Notes under the pieces: model-generated
What the model was told of the DNA's origin: nothing
The model's input: only the letters and a program-made list of their open reading frames with translations
Databases searched by the model: none
Assembly: GCA_946800325.1 (NCBI GenBank)
Contig: OX326958.1
Span: forward strand, 60,071,793 to 60,135,792
Length of the DNA stretch: 64,000 nt
Direction of reading: 5' to 3'
Origin: Luzula sylvatica
Lineage: Eukaryota > Streptophyta > Magnoliopsida > Poales > Juncaceae
In this document: positions 1 through 12,700 of the stretch, one piece after another
How positions within the stretch are numbered: position 1 is the stretch's first letter
Layout: every line of letters begins with the position of its first letter
Program-made: the position numbers and the translations under genes

Positions 1-563
1 ACTTCAGATCTTTAAAATAATTATTTCGAAGTTTCCAAAATTAATGAAATTTTGTGTAGAGATAGGTCTGCATATTATCAAATTTATCCTAAAATTTCAA
101 ACAATTTGGACAACGGAATAAAAAGTTATTAACGAATTACAATCAGGTCTCTGAAAAACAGTCCCCTGGAAACAGCAGGTTTTCAGTTTAACTTACAGTT
201 TTCAAAATTTCATATCAATTCGAATAATTCATGAAATTCTACGATTCAAAAAGTTTACGAAACTAGAAATTAAAATATACGCAGAACAAAAATATCACGC
301 AAAGAGAGCACAAGATCGAATGCAAGAAATAAGATTTAGAACAAAGATTTTTAGATTAAAACAAGTTTTCTTTACACGACTTCAAACAATCATTCAACAT
401 ACAAGAAATTCAAGGTTTATAAAGAATACACCTAATTCGAAGAAAGTAGAGCTTCAACGCGCCAAGAGGAGCTCCTTTCCTCGCCTAGTGTCGTCGCTCG
501 ATGCTCGAACCGCTAGAAAGCTAGGACGGTACGAGCGCTTCTCGCTCGAAGTTGTCGACTCTC

Positions 564-589
564 CCGGATGAAGAAAGCTCCGAGTCCGG
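564..589. repeat. Hairpin-forming 26-bp motif, copy 1
   Basis: The motif begins CCGGATGAAG and ends CGAGTCCGG, so its ends can pair (CCGGA with TCCGG, and GAAG with an imperfect CTCC). A second copy at 635-660 starts 71 bp further on and differs at two positions. In copy 2 the inner stem GAAG/CTTC is perfect. The function is unknown. Small duplicated hairpins of this kind are compatible with an LTR or promoter region. Confidence 0.5.
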
Positions 590-634
590 TTGTGACGTGT
601 ATCTTCTGCGACTAGCTTCGATTAGATCGATTCA

Positions 635-660
635 CCGGATGAAGTAAGCTTCGAGTCCGG
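635..660. repeat. Hairpin-forming 26-bp motif, copy 2
   Basis: Second copy of the 564-589 motif, with two substitutions. Its stem is better formed: CCGGA pairs with TCCGG and GAAG with CTTC around a TAAG loop, with a small internal bulge. Confidence 0.5.
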
Positions 661-796
661 CAAACAATCACTCGAGAATTCGAGTAATTCTTGAATGGTT
701 CTTGACGTTCTTGAAAGTTCTTGGAAGTGCTTAGAGAGAGAGAGGGCAGAAAAATGGTGAAGAGAATGTAATCCTGCCCCAAGGGCCTTTGGGGTC

Positions 797-804
797 TATT
801 TATA
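797..804 (-). promoter_or_regulatory. TATA-box-like element, minus strand
   Basis: On the minus strand this reads TATAAATA, the classical plant TATA form. It is followed (towards lower coordinates) by the near-palindromic block 777-794, CCCC-AAGGG-CCTTT-GGGG, and then by a pyrimidine-rich stretch. The other retroelement in this window has the same order: TATAAATA and then a CT-rich leader. A minus-strand Pol II start some 25-35 bp downstream is plausible. No gene on the minus strand can be assigned to it inside the window. Confidence 0.4.
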
Positions 805-3800
805 GTGCATTAGGAGTCTTCCCATTGGTCTAGAGATTGTTGAGAGGATTGAGGGTAGTTTGGTAATTGTAGGTGAGGTAGGTGGGCTGAATGGTGGCTA
901 AAGTGTGAGTGGTTTTCGTATAGAATTTGGTGTAGACTTTTGTGTGGTAGATTTCTTGCCTCCTTCTTCATACGTGTACCGAAATGGACAGTATAATATA
1001 TCGATTTTATCGGCGCGAGGAGAGGAAGACAACTACACTGTTGGAATGCCAAAAACTTACGCCCAAAAACATAAAATTATCAATAAAACACACTTAGTGA
1101 AGAAATATTCTTGCTATCTCAAATATGAACAATTATATATATAAAGTTGTGATTCAAAAGGGCTAAAATCCCCAAATTAGATATCAAAAAGGTGCTTTAT
1201 TTTCCTCTTATCACTCACAAACACTAAGAGAGTTTGTTTTTCGATTCAAAACAAGATTTTAACGCTTTGAGGTGTGCAAATAACATGTTTTTAGATGAGG
1301 TGTATCGTATCTTTTACTACATAACTTTTTACCAAATTTCAGAAACGCTAAGAAAGTTAGTTTTTCGATTCAAAACAAGATTTTAACGCTTTGAGGAGTG
1401 CAAATAACATGTTTTTAGATCAGGTGTATCGTATCTTTTACTACATAACTTTTTACCAAATTTCAGAAACGCTAAGAAAGTTTGTTTTTCGATTCAAAAC
1501 AAGATTTTAACGCTTTGAGGAGTGCAAATAACATGTTTTTAGATCAGGTGTATCGTATCTTTTACTACATAACTTTTTACCAAATTTCAGAAACGCTAAG
1601 AAAGTTTGTTTTTCGATTCAAAACAAGATTTTAACGCTTTGAGGAGTGCAAATAACATGTTTTTAGATCAGGTGTATTGTATCTTTTACTACATAACTTT
1701 TTACCAAATTTCAGAAACACTAAGAAAGTTTGTTTTTCGATTCAAAACAAGATTTTAACGCTTTGAGGTGTTCAAACAATATGTTTTTAGATCATTTGTA
1801 TCGTATCTTTTAGTACATAACTTTTCACCAAATTTCACAAACACTAAGAAATTTTGTTTTTCGATTCAAAACAAGATTTTAACGCTTTGAGGAGTTCAAA
1901 TAACGTGTTTCTAGATCATTTGTATCGTATCTTTTACTACATAACTTTTCACCAAATTTCACAAACACTAAGAAACTTTTTTTTTCGATTCAAAACAAGA
2001 TTTTAACGCTTTGAGGAGTTCAAATAACGTGTTTTTAGATCATTTATATCGTATCTTTTACTACATAACTTTTCAACAAATTTCACAAACACCAAGAAAG
2101 TTTGTTTTTCGATTCAAAACAAGATTTTAACGCTTTGAGGTGTTCAAATAACGTGTTTTTAGATCATTTGTGTCGTATCTTTTAGTACATAACTTTTCAC
2201 CAAATCTCCCAAACACTAAGAAAGTTTGTTTTTCAATTCAAAACAAACATTTAACGCTTTGAGGAGTTCGAATAACGTGTCTTTAGATCATTTGTATCGT
2301 ATCTTTTAGTACATAACTTTTCACCAAATTTCACAAACACTAAGAAAGTTTGTTTTTCAATTTAAAACAAGATTTTAACGCTTTGAGGAGTTCAAATAAC
2401 GTATTTTTAGATCATTTATATCGTATCTTTTACTACATAACTTTTCACCAAATTTCACAAACACCAAGAAAGTTTGTTTTTCGATTCAAAACAAGATTTT
2501 AACACTTTGAGGTGTTCGAATAACGTGTTTTTAGATCATTTGTGTCGTATCTTTTAGTACATAACTTTTCACCAAATCTCCCAAACACTAAGAAAGTTTG
2601 TTTTTCAATTCAAAACAAACTTTTAACGCTTTGAGGAGTTCAAATAACGTGTTTTTAGATCATTTATATCGTATCTTTTAGTACATAAGTTTTCACCAAA
2701 TTTCACAAACACTAAGAAAGTTTGTTTTTCGATTCAAAACAAGATTTTAAAGCTTTGAGGAGTTCAAATAACATGTTTTTAGATCAGGTGTATCGTATCT
2801 TTTACTACATAACTTTTCACCAAATTTCACAAACACAAAGAAAGTTTATTTTTCGGTTCAAAACAAGATTTTATCGCTTTGAGGAGTTCAAATAACGTGT
2901 TTTTAGATCATTTGTATCGTATCTTTTACTACAAAACTTTTCACCAAATTTCACAAACACTAAGAAAGCTTGTTTTTCGATTCAAAACAAGATTTTAACG
3001 CTTTGAGGAGTTCAAATAACGTGTTTTTAGATCATTTGTATCGTATCTTTTACTACATAACTTTTCACCAAATTTCACAAACACTAAGAAAGTTTGTTTT
3101 TCGATTTCAAAACAAGATTTTAACGCTTTGAGGAGTTCAAATAACGTATTTTTAGATCATTTGTATCGTATCTTTTAGTACATAACTTTTCACCAAATTT
3201 TACAAACACTAAGAAAGTTTGTTTTTCGATTCAAAACAATATTTTAAAGATTTGAGGAGTTCAAATAACATGTTTTTAGATCATTTGTATCGTATATTTT
3301 AGTACATAACTTTTCACCAAATTACACAAACACTAAGAAAGTTTGTTTTTCGATTCAAAACAAGATTTTAACGCTTTGAGGAGTGCAAATAACATGTTTT
3401 TAGATCAGGTGTATCGTATCTTTTACTACATAACTTTTTACCAAATTTCAGAAACGCTAAGAAAGTTTGTTTTTCGATTCAAAACAAGATTTTAACGCTT
3501 TGAGGAGTGCAAATAACATGTTTTTAGATCAGGTGTATCGTATCTTTTACTACATAACTTTTTACCAAATTTCAGAAACGCTAAGAAAGTTTGTTTTTCG
3601 ATTCAAAACAAGATTTTAACGCTTTGAGGAGTGCAAATAACATGTTTTTAGATCAGGTGTATCGTATCTTTTAGGACATAACTTTTCACCAAATTTCACA
3701 AACACTAAGAAAGTTTGTTTTTCGATTCAAAACAAGATTTTAACGCTTTGAGGAGTTCAAATAACGTGTTTTTAGATCATTTGTATCGTATCTTTTACTA

Positions 3801-6149
3801 CATAACTTTTCACCAAATTTCACAAACACTAAGAAAGTTTGTTTTTCGATTCAAAACAAGATTTTAACGCTTTGAGGTGTTCAAATAACATGTTTTTAGA
3901 TCATTTGTATCGTATCTTTTAGTACATAACTTTTCACCAAATTTCACAAACACTAAGAAATTTTGTTTTTCGATTCAAAACAAGATTTTAACGCTTTGAG
4001 GAGTTCAAATAACGTGTTTCTAGATCATTTGTATCGTATCTTTTACTACATAACTTTTCACCAAATTTCACAAACACTAAGAAAGTTTTTTTTTCGATTC
4101 AAAACAAGATTTTAACGCTTTGAGGAGTTCAAATAACGTGTTTTTAGATCATTTATATCGTATCTTTTACTACATAACTTTTCACCAAATTTCACAAACA
4201 CCAAGAAAGTTTGTTTTTCGATTCAAAACAAGATTTTAACGCTTTGAGGTGTTCAAATAACGTGTTTTTAGATCATTTGTGTCGTATCTTTTAGTACATA
4301 ACTTTTCACCAAATCTCACAAACACTAAGAGAGTTTGTTTTTCGATTCAAAACAAGATTTTAACGCTTTGAGGTGTTCAAATAACATGTTTTTAGATGAG
4401 GTGTATCGTATCTTTTACTACATAACTTTTTACCAAATTTCAGAAACGCTAAGCAAGTTTGTTTTTCGATTCAAAACAAGATTTTAAAGCTTTGATGAGT
4501 TCAAATAACATGTTTTTAGATCATTTGTATCATATCTTTTACTACATAACTTTTCAGCAAATTTCACAAACACTAAGAAAGTTTGTTTTTTGATTCAAAA
4601 CAAGATTTTAACGCTTTGAGGAGTTCAAATAATGTGTTTTTAGATCATTTGTATCGTATCTTTTAGTACATAACTTTTCACCAAATTACACAAACACTAA
4701 GAAAGTTTGTTTTTCGATTCAAAACAAGATTTTAACGCTTTGAGGAGTTCAGATTACAAGTTTTTAGATCAGGTGTATCGTATCTTTTACTACATAACTT
4801 TTTACCAAATTTCAGAAACGCTAAGAAAGTTTGTTTTTCGATTCAAAACAAGATTTTAACGCTTTGAGGAGTGCAAATAACATGTTTTTAGATCAGGTGT
4901 ATCATATCTTTTACTACATAACTTTTTACCAAATTTCAGAAACACTAAGAAAGTTTGTTTTTCGATTCAAAACAAGATTTTAACGCTTTGAGGAGTTCAA
5001 ATAACGTGTTTTTAGATCATTTGTATCGTATCTTTTACTAAATAACTATTCACAAAATTTCACAAACACTAAGAAAGTTTGTTTTTCGATTCAGAACAAG
5101 ATTTTAACGCTTTGAGGTGTTCAAATAACATGTTTTTAAATCATTTGTATCGTATCTTTTAGTACATAACATTTCACCAAATTTCACAACCACTAAGAAA
5201 TTTTGTTTTTCGATTCAAAACAAGATTTTAACGCTTTGAGGAGTTCAAATAACGTGTTTCTAGATCATTTGTATGGTATCTTTTAGTACATAACTTTTCA
5301 CCAAATTTCACAAACACTAAGAAAGTTTGTTTTTCGATTCAAAACAAGATTTGAACGCTTTGAGGAGTTCAAATAACATGTTTCTAGATCATTTGCATCG
5401 TATCTTTAAGTACATAACTTTTCACCAAATTTCACAAACACTAAGAAAGTTTGTTTTTCGATTTAAAACAAGATTTTAACGCTTTGAGGAGTTCAAATAA
5501 CGGGTTTCTAGATCATTTGTATCGTATCTTTTACTACATAACTTTTCACCAAATTTCACAAACACTAAGAAAGTTTGTTTTTCGATTCAAAACAAGATTT
5601 TAACGCTTTGAGGAGTTCAAATAACGTATTTTTAGATCATTTATATCGTATCTTTTACTACATAACTTTTCACCAAATTTCACAAACACCAAGAAAGTTT
5701 GTTTTTTGATTCAAAACAAGTTTTAACGCTTTGAGGTGTTCAAATAACGTGTTTTTAGATCATTTGTGTCGTATCTTTTAGTACATAACTTTTCACCAAA
5801 TCTCCCAAACACTAAGAAAGTTTGTTTTTCAATTCAAAACAAACTTTTAACGCTTTGAGGAGTTCAAATAACGTGTTTTTAGATCATTTATATCGTATCT
5901 TTTAGTACATAAGTTTTCACCAAATTTCACAAACACTAAGAAAGTTTGTTTTTTGATTCAAAACAAGATTTTAAAGCTTTGAGGAGTTCAAATAACATGT
6001 TTTTAGATCAGGTGTATCGTATCTTTTACTACATAACTTTTCACCAAATTTCACAAACACTAAGAAAGTTTATTTTTCGATTCAAAACGAGATTTTAACG
6101 CTTTGAGGAGTTCAAATAACGTGTTTTTAGATCATTTGTATCGTATCTT

Positions 6150-9100
6150 TTACTACAAAACTTTTCACCAAATTTCACAAACACTAAGAAAGCTTGTTTT
6201 TCGATTCAAAACAAGATTTTAACTCTTTGAGGAGTTCAAATAACGTGTTTTTAGATCATTTGTATCATATCTTTTACTACATAACTTTTCACCAAATTTC
6301 ACAAACACTAAGAAAGTTTGTTTTTCGATTTCAAAACAAGATTTTAACGCTTTGAGGAGTTCAAATAACGTATTTTTAGATCATTTGTATCGTATCTTTT
6401 AGTACATAACTTTTCACCAAATTTTACAAACACTAAGAAAGTTTGTTTTTCGATTCAAAACAAGATTTTAAAGCTTTGAGGAGTTCAAATAACATGTTTT
6501 TAGATCATTTGTATCTTATATTTTAGTACATAACTTTTCACCAAATTACACAAACACTAAGAAAGTTTGTTTTTCGATTCAAAACAAGATTTTAACGCTT
6601 TGAGGAGTTCAAATAACGTGTTTTTAGATCATTTGTATCGTATCTTTTACTACAAAACTTTTCACCAAATTTCACAAACACTAAGAAAGCTTGTTTTTCG
6701 ATTCAAAACAAGATTTTAACTCTTTGAGGAGTTCAAATAACGTGTTTTTAGATCATTTGTATCGTATCTTTTACTACATAACTTTTCACCAAATTTCACA
6801 AACACTAAGAAAGTTTGTTTTTCGATTTCAAAACAAGATTTTAACGCTTTGAGGAGTTCAAATAACGTATTTTTAGATCATTTGTATCGTATCTTTTAGT
6901 ACATAACTTTTCACCAAATTTTACAAACACTAAGAAAGTTTGTTTTTCGATTCAAAACAAGATTTTAAAGCTTTGAGGAGTTCAAATAACATGTTTTTAG
7001 ATCATTTGTATCGTATATTTTAGTACATAACTTTTCACCAAATTACACAAACACTAAGAAAGTTTGTTTTTCGATTCAAAACAAGATTTTAACGCTTTGA
7101 GGAGTTCAAATAACGTGTTTTTAGATCATTTGTATCGTATCTTTTACTACAAAACTTTTCACCAAATTTCACAAACACTAAGAAAGCTTGTTTTTCGATT
7201 CAAAACAAGATTTTAACTCTTTGAGGAGTTCAAATAACGTGTTTTTAGATCATTTGTATCGTATCTTTTACTACATAACTTTTCACCAAATTTCACAAAC
7301 ACTAAGAAAGTTTGTTTTTCGATTTCCAAACAAGATTTTAACGCTTTGAGGAGTTCAAATAACGTATTTTTAGATCATTTGTATCGTATCTTTTAGGACA
7401 TAACTTTTCACCAAATTTTACAAACACTAAGAAAGTTTGTTTTTCGATTCAAAACAAGATTTTAAAGCTTTGAGGAGTTCAAATAACATGTTTTTAGATC
7501 ATTTGTATCTTATATTTTAGTACATAACTTTTCACCAAATTACACAAACACTAAGAAAGTTTGTTTTTCGATTCAAAACAAGATTTTAACGCTTTGAGGA
7601 GTTCAAATAACGTGTTTTTAGATCATTTGTATCGTATCTTTTACTACAAAACTTTTCACCAAATTTCACAAACACTAAGAAAGCTTGTTTTTCGATTCAA
7701 AACAAGATTTTAACTCTTTGAGGAGTTCAAATAACGTGTTTTTAGATCATTTGTATCGTATCTTTTACTACATAACTTTTCACCAAATTTCACAAACACT
7801 AAGAAAGTTTGTTTTTCGATTTCAAAACAAGATTTTAACGCTTTGAGGAGTTCAAATAACGTATTTTTAGATCATTTGTATCGTATCTTTTAGTACATAA
7901 CTTTTCACCAAATTTTACAAACACTAAGAAAGTTTGTTTTTCGATTCAAAACAAGATTTTAAAGCTTTGAGGAGTTCAAATAACATGTTTTTAGATCATT
8001 TGTATCGTATATTTTAGTACATAACTTTTCACCAAATTACACAAACACTAAGAAAGTTTGTTTTTCGATTCAAAACAAGATTTTAACGCTTTGAGGAGTT
8101 CAAATAACGTGTTTTTAGATCATTTGTATCGTATCTTTTACTACAAAACTTTTCACCAAATTTCACAAACACTAAGAAAGCTTGTTTTTCGATTCAAAAC
8201 AAGATTTTAACTCTTTGAGGAGTTCAAATAACGTGTTTTTAGATCATTTGTATCGTATCTTTTACTACATAACTTTTCACCAAATTTCACAAACACTAAG
8301 AAAGTTTGTTTTTCGATTTCCAAACAAGATTTTAACGCTTTGAGGAGTTCAAATAACGTATTTTTAGATCATTTGTATCGTATCTTTTAGGACATAACTT
8401 TTCACCAAATTTTACAAACACTAAGAAAGTTTGTTTTTCGATTCAAAACAAGATTTTAAAGCTTTGAGGAGTTCAAATAACATGTTTTTAGATCATTTGT
8501 ATCGTATATTTTAGTACATAACTTTTCACCAAATTACACAAACACTAAGAAAGTTTGTTTTTCGATTCAAAACAAGATTTTAACGCTTTGAGGAGTTCAG
8601 ATAACAAGTTTTTAGATCAGGTGTATCGTATCTTTTACTACATAACTTTTCACCAAATTTCACAAACACTAAGAAAGTTTATTTTTCGATTCAAAACGAG
8701 ATTTTAACGCTTTGAGGAGTTCAAATAACGTGTTTTTAGATCATTTGTATCGTATCTTTTACTACAAAACTTTTCACCAAATTTCACAAACACTAAGAAA
8801 GCTTGTTTTTCGATTCAAAACAAGATTTTAACTCTTTGAGGAGTTCAAATAACGTGTTTTTAGATCATTTGTATCATATCTTTTACTACATAACTTTTCA
8901 CCAAATTTCACAAACACTAAGAAAGTTTGTTTTTCGATTTCAAAACAAGATTTTAACGCTTTGAGGAGTTCAAATAACGTATTTTTAGATCATTTGTATC
9001 GTATCTTTTAGTACATAACTTTTCACCAAATTTTACAAACACTAAGAAAGTTTGTTTTTCGATTCAAAACAAGATTTTAAAGCTTTGAGGAGTTCAAATA

Positions 9101-9720
9101 ACATGTTTTTAGATCATTTGTATCGTATATTTTAGTACATAACTTTTCACCAAATTACACAAACACTAAGAAAGTTTGTTTTTCGATTCAAAACAAGATT
9201 TTAACGCTTTGAGGAGTTCAAATAACGTGTTTTTAGATCATTTGTATCGTATCTTTTACTACAAAACTTTTCACCAAATTTCACAAACACTAAGAAAGCT
9301 TGTTTTTCGATTCAAAACAAGATTTTAACTCTTTGAGGAGTTCAAATAACGTGTTTTTAGATCATTTGTATCGTATCTTTTACTACATAACTTTTCACCA
9401 AATTTCACAAACACTAAGAAAGTTTGTTTTTCGATTTCAAAACAAGATTTTAACGCTTTGAGGAGTTCAAATAACGTATTTTTAGATCATTTGTATCGTA
9501 TCTTTTAGTACATAACTTTTCACCAAATTTTACAAACACTAAGAAAGTTTGTTTTTCGATTCAAAACAAGATTTTAAAGCTTTGAGGAGTTCAAATAACA
9601 TGTTTTTAGATCATTTGTATCGTATATTTTAGTACATAACTTTTCACCAAATTACACAAACACTAAGAAAGTTTGTTTTTCGATTCAAAACAAGATTTTA
9701 ACGCTTTGAGGAGTTCAGAT
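6150..9720 (+). repeat. 497-bp higher-order repeat (4 monomers), about 7 copies
   Basis: A four-monomer unit repeats with a period of 497 bp. The diagnostic AAAGCTTG monomer has its GCTTG at 6192, 6689, 7186, 7683 and 8180, then 8801 (one extra monomer, 621 bp) and 9298. The unit order is an AAAGCTTG...AACTCTTTGAGG monomer, a 125-bp monomer with CGATTTCAAAAC (CGATTTCCAAAC in some copies) and AACGTATTTTT, a monomer with AAATTTTACAAAC and AAAGCTTTGAGG, and a monomer with AAATTACACAAAC. The single extra base of the 125-bp monomer explains 497 rather than 496. Edges are approximate. A single older version of the same order lies near 2.97 kb. Confidence 0.85.
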
Positions 9721-12700
9721 AACAAGTTTTTAGATCAGGTGTATCGTATCTTTTACTACATAACTTTTTACCAAATTTCAGAAACGCTAAGAAAGTTTGT
9801 TTTTCGATTCAAAACAAGATTTTAACGCTTTGAGGAGTGCAAATAACATGTTTTTAGATCAGGTGTATCGTATCTTTTACTACATAACTTTTTACCAAAT
9901 TTCAGAAACACTAAGAAAGTTTGTTTTTCGATTCAAAACAAGATTTTAACGCTTTGAGGAGTTCAAATAACGTGTTTTTAGATCATTTGTATCGTATCTT
10001 TTACTACATAACTTTTCACCAAATTTCACAAACACTAAGAAAGTTTGTTTTTCGATTCAAAACAAGATTTTAACGCTTTGAGGTGTTCAAATAACATGTT
10101 TTTAGATCATTTGTATCGTATCTTTTAGTACATAACTTTTCACCAAATTTCACAAACACTAAGAAATTTTGTTTTTCGATTCAAAACAAGATTTTAACGC
10201 TTTGAGGAGTTCAAATAATGTGTTTCTAGATCATTTGTATCGTATCTTTTACTACATAACTTTTCACCAAATTTCACAAACACTAAGAAAGTTTTTTTTT
10301 CGATTCAAAACAAGATTTTAACGCTTTGAGGAGTTCAAATAACGGGTTTCTAGATCATTTGTATCGTATCTTTTACTACATAACTTTTCACCAAATTTCA
10401 CAAACACTAAGAAAGTTTGTTTTTCGATTCAAAACAAGATTTTAACGCTTTGAGGAGTTCAAATAACGTATTTTTAGATCATTTATATCGTATCTTTTAC
10501 TACATAACTTTTTACCAAATTTCACAAACATCAAGAAAGTTTGTTTTTTGATTCAAAACAAGTTTTAACGCTTTGAGGAGTTCAAATAACGTGTTTTTAG
10601 ATCATTTGTATCGTATCTTTTAGTACATAACTTTTCACCAAATTTCACAAACACTAAGAAATTTTGTTTTTCGATTCAAAACAAGATTTTAACGCTTTGA
10701 GGAGTTCAAATAACGTGTTTCTAGATCATTTGTATCGTATCTTTTACTACATAACTTTTCACCAAATTTCACAAACACTAAGAAAGTTTTTTTTTCGATT
10801 CAAAACAAGATTTTAACGCTTTGAGGAGTTCAAATAACGTGTTTTTAGATCATTTATATCGTATCTTTTACTACATAACTTTTCACCAAATTTCACAAAC
10901 ACCAAGAAAGTTTGTTTTTCGATTCAAAACAAGATTTTAACGCTTTGAGGTGTTCAAATAACGTGTTTTTAGATCATGTGTGTCGTATCTTTTAGTACAT
11001 AACTTTTCACCAAATCTCCCAAACACTAAGAAAGTTTGTTTTTCAATTCAAAACAAACATTTAACGCTTTGAGGAGTTCAAATAACGTGTTTTTAGATCA
11101 TTTGTATCGTATCTTTTAGTACATAAATTTTCAACAAATTTCACAAACACTAAGAAAGTTTGTTTTTCGATTCAAAACAAGATTTTAAAGCATTGAGGAG
11201 TTCAAATAACATGTTTTTAGATCAGGTGTATCGTATCTTTTACTACATAACTTTTCACCAAATTTCACAAACACTAAGAAAGTTTGTTTTTCGATTCAAA
11301 ACAAGATTTTAACGCTTTGAGGAGTTCAAATAACGTGTTTTTACATCATTTGTATCGTATCTTTTACTACAAAACTTTTCACCAAATTTCAGAAACACTA
11401 AGAAAGCTTGTTTTTCGATTCAAAACAAGATTTTTAACGCTTTGAGGAGTTCAAATAACGTGTTTTTAGATCATTTGTATCGTATGTTTTACTACATAAC
11501 TTTTCACCAAATTTCACAAACACTAAAAAAGTTTGTTTTTCGATTTCAAAACAAGATTTTAACGCTTTGAGGAGTTCAAATAACGTGTTTTTAGATCATT
11601 TGTATCGTATCTTTTAGTACATAACTTTTCACCAAATTTTACAAACACTAAGAAAGTTTGTTTTTCGATTCAAAACAAGATTTTAAATCATTGAGGTGTT
11701 CAAATAACATGTTTTTAGATCATTTGTATCGTATCTTTTAGTACATAACTTTTCACCAAATTACACAAACACTAAGAAAGTTTGTTTTTCGATTCAAAAC
11801 AAGATTTTAACGCTTTGAGGAGTTCAGATAACAAGTTTTTAGATCAGGTGTATCGTATCTTTTACTACATAACTTTTTACCAAATTTCAAAAATGCTAAG
11901 AAAGTTTGTTTTTCGATTCAAAACAAGATTTTAACGCTTTGAGGAGTTCAAATAACATGTTTTTAGATCAGGTGTATCGTATCTTTTACTACATAACTTT
12001 TTACCAAATTTCAGAAACACTAAGAAAGTTTGTTTTTCGATTCAAAACAAGATTTTAACGCTTTGAGGAGTTCAAATAACGTGTTTTTAGATCATTTGTA
12101 TCGTATCTTTTACTAAATAGCTTTTCACAAAATTTCACAAACACTAAGAAAGTTTGTTTTTCGATTCAAAACAAGATTTTAACGCTTTGAGGTGTTCAAA
12201 TAACATGTTTTTAGATCATTTGTATCGTATCTTTTAGTACATAACTTTTCACCAAATTTCACAACCACTAAGAAATTTTGTTTTTCGATTCAAAACAAGA
12301 TTTTAACGCTTTGAGGAGTTCAAATAACGTGTTTCTAGATCATTTGTATCGTATCTTTTACTACATAACGTTTCACCAAATTTCACAAACACTAAGAAAG
12401 TTTGTTTTTCGATTCAAAACATGATTTTAACGCTTTGAGGAGTTCAAATAACGTGTTTTTAGATCATTTGTATCGTATCTTTTACTACATAACTTTTCAC
12501 CAAATTTCACAAACACTAAGAGAGTTTGTTTTTCGATTCAAAACAAGATTTTAACGCTTTGAGGTGTTCAAATAACATGTTTTTAGATGAGGTGTATCGT
12601 ATCTTTTACTACATAACTTTTTACCAAATTTCAGAAACGCTAAGAAAGTTTGTTTTTCGATTCAAAACAAGATTTTAACGCTTTGAGGAGTTCAAATAAC

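Larger units (their letters stand above)
1..1213. other. Non-satellite left flank, possible old LTR fragment
   Basis: This stretch has none of the 124-bp satellite that starts at about 1214. It contains a TATA-like box on the minus strand at 797-804, a G/C-rich near-palindrome beside it (777-794), an AG-rich tract (about 734-747, CT-rich on the minus strand) and a duplicated hairpin motif (564-589 and 635-660). TATA box, hairpin and pyrimidine-rich leader in that order resemble the promoter part of a plant LTR read on the minus strand, but I cannot see both ends, a PBS or any retroelement protein. The short open frames here (320-571 plus, 905-1144 plus, 810-1052 minus) show no recognisable domain and look like chance. 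The rest of the stretch shows nothing I can name. Confidence 0.4.

Noticed and set aside
905..1144. 79-residue frame in the left flank
   Set aside because: Low-complexity composition with no recognised motif, ending near the array boundary. Nothing supports expression.
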